The notes under the pieces: model-generated
Databases searched by the model: none
Seen by the model: the letters and a program-made list of their open reading frames with translations, nothing else
Told to the model about the DNA's origin: nothing
Shown here: one piece after another, positions 14,101 to 24,784 of the stretch
How the letters are laid out: the number at the start of each line of letters is the position of its first letter
Numbering within the stretch: position 1 is the stretch's first letter
Program-made: the position numbers and the translations under genes
Assembly: GCF_026212465.1 (NCBI RefSeq)
Contig: NC_080059.1
Coordinates: 12,173,829 to 12,237,828 of the forward strand
Origin: Amaranthus tricolor
Taxonomy: Eukaryota > Streptophyta > Magnoliopsida > Caryophyllales > Amaranthaceae
Length of the DNA stretch: 64,000 nucleotides
Direction of reading: 5' to 3'

Positions 14101-17100
14101 GATTCCTCTAATCGCACTTGTGGTGCATAGACACTTTTGACATTCAAAATCTCTTTACTATATGTATTTTCATTCTTATAATTTTAGCGTTCTTCCTACA
14201 TATCTCTACTATATCCTTAACGTTCATCTATAGTGACATCAACTTTATTCCAATTTCTATCTTGTCTCGAGCACCACAATTTATATTCATGCCTTTCACC
14301 CACTATCTTTTTGGCCCTATATCTTCCTATTAATGTTAATTTTTCTCATTTCCATGATATCAGTCAAACTACTAATATTCTAAGATGTCATTCTTAACCT
14401 AAGACCTTTGGTTTTCCTTTACCTCTTATGCTTAAACCCTATTATCCCTTGCTTATTTGACACCACACGTGGGCTGTGTTGAGCGTTGTTTCCGGATGAC
14501 GTCCTATTATAAGTAATCTGCCCTTGCTCATTTGACACCACAATCGAGCAATGTGGCGCGTTGCTTCCCTTTGCATATTTTTCACTACACCCAGACTTAA
14601 GAAGTGAAGTGTGTTGCTAAGTAGGGGACGCCCCCACGAGAATTGATTTTTGGTTCATGATCATTGGATGTGATCAAGTTTTATTGAGGTGGTTGTCACT
14701 AACCTAGCGCTCAACCTTCTCCTTTATCTGGGCTTGAGACCTACCGTAAGCGTTAAACTCTCATAGGCAGAATTAGCTTCAATAATAGTAAAATAATATT
14801 ATTAAAATACCTACATGAATTTATTTTAATTATTTATATCTCTTTTGATAGTAATTCACTAAGTGCATGTCTTAAAACAAAACAATTAGGAATTATTAAT
14901 AATAATAAATTTCAACTTGTAAAAATCAATCATTAGAAATGTTTTTTTGCTCAATTTTCTGTTGTCTAAAGCTGGGCTTATGACACTTTACCTAACTTGA
15001 TGCCTTTTTTCATGTCCTAAGGTTTGTATTGCAAACTCTTTAGTAGCCAAGACATGCAATAAGTTTATTCTTCCGAGTATCGTATTTTTTGCTTATGAAG
15101 TGTTCACCCCACTTTAAATCTCTCTCAAATAAGGGATGAAGTATGAATAAGTTAAAGTTCTTCCATAAGACTATTATCATTCAATGATGTAATGTAACAT
15201 ATCATTCCCCTATCTATACTCGGTTTCCAAACTATCATGCAACCCAACCAATGAACCGAAGAGAAAGATTATCGCCCCTCTCTCCTATTCTTTGTTAGTA
15301 TACTTTCTCTTTCTTAAATAGCAAAATCATAAAGTGAAAGAAATCATAATATGGGTGTCTAACTGAAGACTAAAAATTTATGAATTTTGGTAAGTCTTTT
15401 TCATATTTGAATTTTATATTTTCTTTGCAATTATTTTGTAGAAATTAAGAAAACAAACATGAATTTCATGATAGTGACATCTTCTGTTTCTCTTCTCCCT
15501 TCGGTGTTGTTTAGTAAAAGACTCATATCATGATCGACTCATGAATCTACCGTATCATGAACAAAAATTGATCATCATTGACATCCTTGATGTTCTTAAT
15601 CAAACCGATATCATGTCATCACATTGTGCACCTGTTCATTGGTTGTATTTCAATAAGCTCTTAATTGGTTTTCTTGATTTGACATAAGTCGTTCAAATTT
15701 AATCTTAGGTATAAAAAGCTAGGGATAATCCATTCTCCTTGTATCAGTTATACGATCTTAAGGAATTTTATATTGTTCGTATGGATTCTTATTACTTAAA
15801 AAGGAAAAGTAATATTTTAGCTAGTAAAAAGAGGTAAAGTTTTTAATATTCGTGGACTTCGTATCTTTTTTTGGGGTGTCTCTAGAGGCAATCCTCTTTT
15901 GAAATCCTTTTAGGAGCATGTGAAGCATTGGTCATTGCATAGAGAAATACATGTTTTTGTCTCGTATATAGATTACATAGGTACTATTTGTCTATATTCG
16001 AGGAATTTGTGGTTGAAGCAAAGGAAAGTCATGTTACAAGACAAGTTCTATCACGATTTTTACTATATAGGGCGTTTTGGGTCAACTATATCAATACCTT
16101 CCAGGATATGTTAGCGAAATGAAGACTTATGTGAGGACATATTTAGGAGGGATAAATGATTTTTATATCAAAATTAGACTCAAGCAAGGTTTCACTCTAA
16201 GTTCTTTCTAGTCTCGAAATATCGATTTGGTAAATTTGAAAAGTTTTAAAACACGTGCGATATGATATACGCAGCTTGTTTTTGCCCTATGGTTTTATGG
16301 TAGCATTTTGGGTACTATAGGAAGAGAGAGGTTGGCTAGATAGGATTCGATGAAGTTGGACCTAATAAAATGAGCTATGAGGATATTTAGGGGTGGATAT
16401 TAGAAAAAAGTGATTTCGATAATTTAAATTAAAAAAATTACATTCAACAATTTGATCAAGGTAAGATCAAAAATAAAAAATGTGAACTTAGTCACTATTG
16501 TAATTTTAAAATACACAAATTCTGATTTAAGACGATCTCATATTGCGACAATTCTAAATTGGGCTTAAAGTCCAACTAAAGTAATTTAAAAATTCACTTT
16601 TGTATTTCAAATACTCATTTCGAGCTATTTGGGCTTCTTGTATGAATCCGTCTCATTGTGAAACGGTCTCATACAAGAATTGCTCGTTAAAATAACCCTA
16701 GTTACTAGAATTATTAAAATTACAGAAAAATTCATAATATCTGACGCTTACCTTATCTTGATAAACGAGAAAATTTACTTTTGAAATCTGTAAAAACATT
16801 TCATTTCGTGTCACCAATAACAAATTATATGTTAAAAAAGTCTGAGAATATATTAGTTTAGTCAAAAAGACATTTGTGGTCATAGAATTTTGGATATTCA
16901 AAGAAAATAATTCAAAGAAAATAATTCAAATGGGTCCTACTAGAATTCTTTTTTTTTTTTTTTTGCTAGAAGACTTAAGTATTAAGGTTGGTGAATCGAG
17001 TTCTATTACCGGCTTACCGCTTCTTTAAAATTACAAAAAAGGTTGTGAACTAATGAGCATTTGCCATAAATATAGTTCAAAATGTAAAAGATGCTGCCAG

Positions 17101-20100
17101 CATGAGTTGAACAAGCAATCTCCCCTTTAGAAGGCCATACTTCTATCAACTCTTCTAAGCCCACTCTTTGATATTACTTGATGTGTTTTATTTAAGTGAC
17201 AGTCGTTGACATCACTTATATTACACTGAATCTGCCACTGACGATATTGTGCGGTCAGTGTACTTGAATAATATAGAAAAGAATCTGTGGAATGAGAAGA
17301 GCATTACACATGAATTATCATACAATTGAGCATATATGAAGGAATACTGCAACAAGACAAGAGTAGTCAAGATGCATTGACATACACTTATGTTGATGTA
17401 TTGATATACACTAAGATTTTGGATTCAAAATGAAGACTTACAAAGGAAATTTGATGTGGCAACAAATTATGAAAAAGAAAATCTAGTTTGTTGCTATGGG
17501 CTTCATTCATAACTGTGAGGGTGAGAAGATGCTATTGTTAGGATAAATGAGGGACTGATAGACAAAGAATATGGCTTGACTATAACACAACAACAATGCC
17601 AAAGCTGTAATCCAAATATGGCTTGACTGGCGGGGTAGACTAGGACATGTCGCCATCGCAGGACATGTAGCGTACTTCTGCGTTAGTCAGGAAGTAAAGA
17701 AAGAGGCGAAACATTACACACAATTTCTTATGTTGTGTATTTAACTATAAGTGGAAGCATGTTTTTGACATGGGAGATTATTTTGTGGTCTGATCTTTGT
17801 ATAAATGGGATTGACATTGCTTTGAAGTTTTGATCTTCAATTGGTGAACTGTAAACTGATTTTTGACATAACTTTAAAACTAAGGCACACTTAAGCTTTA
17901 TAGCATTTTAGGCTACCTAATAAAGACACACTCAATCTGGCGTACTGTAATAGCCTCAAGACAGACTCAATAGCTATAAGGATGTAGAAGGAAGACATAG
18001 TAAGATACACTCTTGACCATTGAAAAAACGTTTTTTTTATCAAGTCAATCTAATATGTTCTTTTTTTTATTCTTTGTTATGTACGAGGTTACCATAAGCT
18101 CAAGGACATATTTAAACTGGATAAAATGGAGTTGAATTTATTATGATATCAAAGCTTTCAAGATGAAACAAGGATGTCTTTTGATCTTTTAGTCCTTCAT
18201 TGCTACTGCTTACTTTCAAAGAAAAAGTTGCTGCACCCTTCCTTCCTGTAAGGGCATATACTTAAATGTACTAGGGCTTGGAAGCATACTGGTCTGATTG
18301 CTATTATCTAACTGAACATCTTTGTTTGAAAAATTCTGCTCAGTGACGTTAATTACTTTTCAAGTTAATTAGATGAGTGGAAGAATCTTAACTTTGAAAT
18401 GATTATGATGTAGCTATTGTGATGTACAATGAAAATTGATAACTTGGCTTTGGACAGAGGAAAGAGCTTTGCAAGCTTCGTGAGATACTAGAGCTGAAGA
18501 AGAAAAGTCTTTTGGAGACCACTGCCAACAGAAAGAAGTTTCTGTCTAGTCTTCCCTCACATCTCAAGACTTTGAAGAAAGCATCATTGCCTGCACAAAG
18601 CCAACTAGGACTTCTACACACAAAGAAACAAAAGCAGCTGCATGCAGCGGAGCTGCTTCCTCCGCCATTATATATTATTTACTCTCAATTCATGGCCCAA
18701 AAAGAAGCTTTTGGAGAGAACATTGAGCTGGAAATAATTGGAAGCCTGAAAGATGCTCAAGTCTTTGTCCGACGGCAAACAAGTAAAGACAATGGTATTG
18801 TAACATTGGTCCTCCTAGCTTTTCTTTATAACTAAATAATGAAATTTTGGTGTCTATTCCTTTCCAACGTTGATAAATAGCGTGTCGTAAAAGAGCAAGA
18901 CATACTGTAATGTGCAATGATCCTTTATTGTTTGTTATTCCACGTGTCATCATCACCAACACTCCAACAACCTCCATCGCAATACTCGCAACAATTTGAC
19001 TCGTTGAATTTCCTCCCTCTTCCTAAATCCATCTCAAAATCCTCAATCCAAGAGCTTAAAACCCACTTACCAAAAATAACATTAATTCACAAACTTAATC
19101 AAATGCCTATGAAACAACTTTCGGTGCCAACCAATTCTTCGTGAGGAGGCTGTTGAACAGGTATGTCAATGATGAAGCGTTGAGGAGTAGACAAACAATT
19201 AATGAGAAAAAATTTGAATAAACTAAAACTAGGAATTTGTCGAACAAACCAATTCTTAGAATTTGTTGGAAGCCTTTAAGTGTTTCCAATTATAAAAAGG
19301 ATTTTGGAGAAAGCACAAATCATTTTTTTGTCCTCTTACCATCATTGTATCATCCTGTCTTTTGGAACGACAAATTTTAAGTATTGTTCTCTTTAGTTTT
19401 TTAGAGTGTCAAATTTTGAATTTGGATTGGTAAATAAATTGATGGGAACCAAATAAAAAAATGGAGGAAGTTTTATGGTTAGGGATTTGGGAAGGGGGCT
19501 GTGGATGGTCAATGAATAGGGATACTGGTTGTGATGATGGTGGTGGTTATAGCCTATAGCCATATGTTAGTGGTAGCTAAAGGGGGTAAGGATACAAAAA
19601 AAGAAAAAAAATCTCATTAATATAACCAATATAGCTATTCTTGTGAGAGACTATATTTCGGTAAGATGACCTCAAAACAAGTTCATATGCTACTAATTTG
19701 TATTATTGGGCTATTTAACCTAAAAAAGAATATGATTTTTGGATTTTATCCTTTTTCCTACCTTTTTCAAATCTTGAAGTGCTATTTTGATCCTATTTTC
19801 CCAAATACCTTTTTAAAAGGATTTTGATAGGTTTATGAACCATATTATTTAAGATGTGATATTTTTCTTGCTAATGTTTAAGTTATGTGTAAAGCTAATT
19901 CCAAAAAGCACACCTTATAGTGCAATGGCAATTTACTAGTCACTTCGAATGTCAATGTGGAAATGTTGAAAGGTAGCTTTACATAGAGATTTTTTTGGGG
20001 GGTGGGGTTGGAGATCTTGGCTAAAATGAAAAATGACTACACTTTCTTCATATTTTGACCACCATGTTTAAACATTATAGATACATATGTTTATATTATC

Positions 20101-23100
20101 TACATAATATTGCTTTAACTTAAACACCTTGGCCCAAAGTACAATGAGTTTGATCGTGGGAAAAAATCAAATTACTGTGCACTTGCAAAGAGAATATAAT
20201 TCAAGTAGCACAAGTTGTTCAATGAAGGTATATGAAAAGTAGAAAGATAAATTGCCACTAAAAGAGGAGAGAAAAAGAGAAAGAGTTGATTATGAAGGGT
20301 TTCGGCTTGTGAATGGAGTTCTTACTCCGAGGGATTATTCTCCTAACCAAACTTTTATTTCTAACACTTTTGCTATATTTGTTGAAATGAGGGAGGTGGG
20401 GAGGATGATTGTGAGTTTAAGAAGGGTGAAGATGAAGAAGATGGTCATGATGAGTTTGAGGAGCTAGGCGTGGCACCCCATCCACCTCATGAATAGAAAT
20501 TTTGGCTATATAGGTTGGGGAAGCAAAAGGAAGTGAGAAAATTCATTTTCAATAATCATATTAGCCTATTTGGTCTTCTGGAATCAAAGGTCAAAGTGCC
20601 TTCTTTGGGGCCTTTATACTTTAACTTGTGTCCTGATTCCTAGGTGGTGTTTTACAACAAATTTAGCTTGACATGAAGGAGGAAGGATCATTGTGGGATG
20701 GACGGGTGATGGGATGAATTTGAATATTGTGTTTTACTCCTCTCAATTGATTCATTGTAGAGTGGATTCTCTTAGGAATACCAAATTTTGATGCTCTTTT
20801 GTTTATACTTTATAGAGATTTTAATAGGAAGGTCAGAAAGCTTTATGGAATGATCTTATTAAGCTTAATAAGAATATTGATGATGTTTGGTTGGTGCTTG
20901 GAGATTTTAATACTATTGATAATATGGATGAGAGGGTGGGTAGTGTTGTTCGAATGAGTCAGATTGAACATTGAGGAATTGGATGCAAAGATGGCAGTTG
21001 ATTGATTTGAAGACTAATGGTAGGTTCTTTACATGGATTAATAAGCAAGATGGTCCGATTAGTGTCCTGTCAATAATTCAATTGGGTTTCACAGGAATTC
21101 TCACTGGATGAATGATTGTGCCAATGTAGACTTGCAGAGGCTTGTTTTTTCCCAAAGGGAGCCTTTGATCATTGTCCTAGTGTTGTCAGCTCTTATAAAA
21201 CGCATAAGATAACGTTTTTTTAGATGTTCTAATATCTGGTGTGAATAGAAGGAACTTTTTAGATTTTCTTAAAAAATAGCCTAAGGAGGTCAAAGGTTGA
21301 ACAAACTATCTGGTGGTTAAGTGTTAAGACTGAAGTTTCTGGAAGTTATGATTAGGAGTTCTGATCTTCAAGAGTCTTATTAAAGCTGAAGATGAATTTA
21401 AACTGTTTCAAAATAAAATGCTACACATTCGTTTTTTTGGAGAATTCTGGTGTTCAAAACTTACTACAGGAAAGCCCATTTCCACTGATGATATTTTTAT
21501 CTTATGTGCGAGGACAATTTCTCATTTCATAATCTCTCCAATATGCATGCCACTACCTCCATGTAGCATTTATTTTTAAACAAAGGTGATATTACCCATT
21601 GTTATCTGTTGTAGAAACTTATCAGATTCTAAAAGGCATAATATAAGCCTTAATCTGAGCAAATGGCAAAGGCTCTCAAAAACTTGAATTATACTCTTTC
21701 ACCGTATTAGTTTATATCTTCTCTTGTTAATCTTGTTGCTTTAGAGTTTAGAAAACTTAAGGTGAATTGCTGTGCTACTGTCATTACACCATTTTTTTAT
21801 GGAAACCTTTCCTCCACACAGCAGAGTTTAGAAAACTGACAAACTTTGGTGTGCAGGCATATCAACAATGCAAGAGAATTCACGGATTGATGATGATGTA
21901 GTGGATGAGGAAGATGATGGTCAAAGGAGAAGAAAACGACCCAAAAAAGTGACTGGGAAGGAAAATGTTGAGACAGATGGAATATATCAAGCTCATCCTC
22001 TTAGAATCATCCTCCATGTGTATGATGATGAGGTCTCTGATTCAAAGCCTGCTAGACTTGTTACCTTGAAGTTTGAGTACCTATTTAGGCTGAATGTGGT
22101 ATGTGTGGGTGTTGATGGCTCTGATCAAGGGCCTGAAAACAACATTTTGTGCAACTTATTTCCTGACGACAAAGGCCTTGACTTACCTCAACAGGTACGA
22201 ACATATTGCTTTTATTACATGTCGACTGCTTGATTGATTGGTTCTCTGTTGCCCTAAAAATTTCTGGGACAGTTGTATATGTAATGTGTTCTTTGGAAAC
22301 GAAGGTCATTGATTCGTGGCCCCAAAATAGAGTAAATACTTTAGTTTTTAATAGTAACAATTACTTGGAATGGGAAAAACTTTACCCGTCTTAAAGTAGG
22401 ATCTACGTCAACAATTACAAACTGTAGGGGAAAACTTCAAATGGATTTGTTTCGAATAGGACTTGATTGATTCTTGACAATTGAACAAGTGACTCAACAA
22501 AGTTAGTGCCGTTGTGGAAAATTTCGAGGCCTATTGTTTTTGATTTGGAATACTTCATGTACTTTCCTCTCATTTCCGTTTCATTCCCTTATTCAACCAA
22601 ACAAATAACTATCCCCTCTCTCATCTTTTCTTTCTTCTCCTTTACATTATTTTCTCAATCAAGTGACTGCCAGACTTTTTTCTTTCCTTTATTTTTGTTT
22701 CCTTAAAAAAAGATATTTTAATTTTAAAAAGGAATAACTGTCAAAAGGTACTTACAAAAATGAACTTTTTGTAAAAAACTACATAGAATCAATTTTTTTG
22801 TCAAAACTACTTACAAAAATTGAATTTTTGTTAGAAACTACCTAGAACAAATGTTTTGTCAAAAAATATATAAAATTTGTTTTCTTTGTCAAACGCAACC
22901 TACTAATGAGATTTTTTTGACTGAAAATCGAAAAGAGGGAATGAATTGGGAGGGTTAAATCAAAACATACGATCTCGTTTATTGTCTTTAGATGCAAATG
23001 AAACACACGTGACTTTTAATTGTTCATACTAATGAAAAGTTGGATATCTTTAGTAGGTAGTGTTCGACAAAGAAAATATATTGTTTAGGTAGTTTCTAAC

Positions 23101-24732
23101 AAAAAATTATCCATGAAGTTTATGACAAAAATTAATTTTTTGTTGGTAGTTTTTAACAAAAAACTTTGTTCTGGTAGTTTTTGACATAAAGTCATTTTCT
23201 ATTGTAGTTTTTGAGGATCTTTCCTATAAAAAAAATAATCCTCCTTTCCCTGCACACATCTGACTCCTCCGTTGGGTTACCTTTCCTACTTTTACCCTCC
23301 GCCTATTCTCTGGAAGTTGGATCACACCCTCCCCACTGCCAACGATCTCCTCTCCCCTTTCCCCTAATTGGTCCAGTGTTTCCTTCCCATATTAGTATCC
23401 ACTTATACTGCATGTTTTTAAAATGACGTATAAATAACAAATGAAAGTCAAAATAAGGTAATTTACTGTTTGAACAAAGAAATTTTTTTCTTGTCCCTGC
23501 TCTTATTTCCAACACTGCTCCATCGTTACCTCCTTGCAATGCTCACCCTGTCTGCCTCTTACCATCCCAAATATGACCCAACTCTGCACCCATACCACCA
23601 TTCTCTTTGAATGCCACCAGCATGTCTCGTCACCCACTTAAAAGATCTAAACTCGTGCTTGAAGATAGTGTATTACGGGAAAGGCGAAGGGGGAAGAGGG
23701 GGAAGGGGAGGTTTTGTGGTGGGGAGAGGGGAAGGGGAGAATCTCTGGCTTTCGGGGAGGTGGTCAGAGGGGTGAGGGAGGGGTGTGCCCTGGTAGGGGT
23801 CGGGGTAGGAATTCTGGTTTTAAATTTTTTTAAACAAATATCTTTCTTTTTAGTAAAACTGCAGTTCAAAGTCTGATCAAACTCTTGTTTTAAAAAAAAT
23901 TTAAATGAAAGTCTCACTAAAAGAAACTCATAAGTCATAATAAAGTTTACCTAAACAATTGTAATTATTGGAATACGTCATGTTGAGAATCATGAGTCTG
24001 CCTAGTGCTTGAGGGCTTTCTCTTTCACTCTTGTGACAAGAGTTCGATTCCACCATGACAATATCAATTCCCTCTTCCCCTTGCCTGGCTAGCCTACCCT
24101 CTACCCGAAAAGAAAAAAATACTTCACGTTCTAAGAATGTAGGCCAAATTTGGTTTTTTCAAGAGTATTTTCTCTTATTAACATTGTTCCTCGTAGAATC
24201 CTGGAGACCTTTACTTTGTTTGTGTTTAGTCTATCCAATATCTCTTCATTTAATAATCAAGCACACAACTTGCATAATATCTCTCTCTTCTCTGTTTAAA
24301 TTTTATGATTCTTAAATTTCTTAATCCATACTATTTCTCTTAATTGTCACAATGGCATGACTTTTAAAATATAATCAATCAAGGTTAATTAATGTCAATA
24401 GAATATGAAGAAATAACTATGCTAATTTCATCATTTATCATTTGTTTATATCAATAAATAATAGGTAAGAATTCCTTTCATGGGTTCACTTGCCTTTCAT
24501 GGGTGGGTATGTTTCAACATTTTGACGCTATCTAATACTCATGTACAATTAAGAAAATAAGTTCTTGTTATAGTTCAAACATATTCTCTTCCTCTATTAA
24601 TTCATATCTATTGTCACACGATCATGCAAATCAGTAATTTCATGTCATTCTTAACTCTTGGTATCTATTGACCCACCTCTTACTCTTTTGAGTTCCTCAA
24701 ACTTCCGAACTGAAAAAATGAAAGAACAAAAC

Positions 24733-24784
<52 letters not shown>

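Noticed and set aside
13587..14147. Two minus-strand reading frames as small host genes
   Set aside because: Their translations are pieces of one RTE LINE endonuclease, separated by frameshifts.
20252..20467. Possible host exon in THO5 intron 3
   Set aside because: It does not fit THO5, lacks usable splice sites and leads directly into LINE sequence.
23607..23938. Arg/Gly-rich and Pro-rich overlapping frames
   Set aside because: Caused by the G-rich side of a strand-switch island; no similarity or splice logic.
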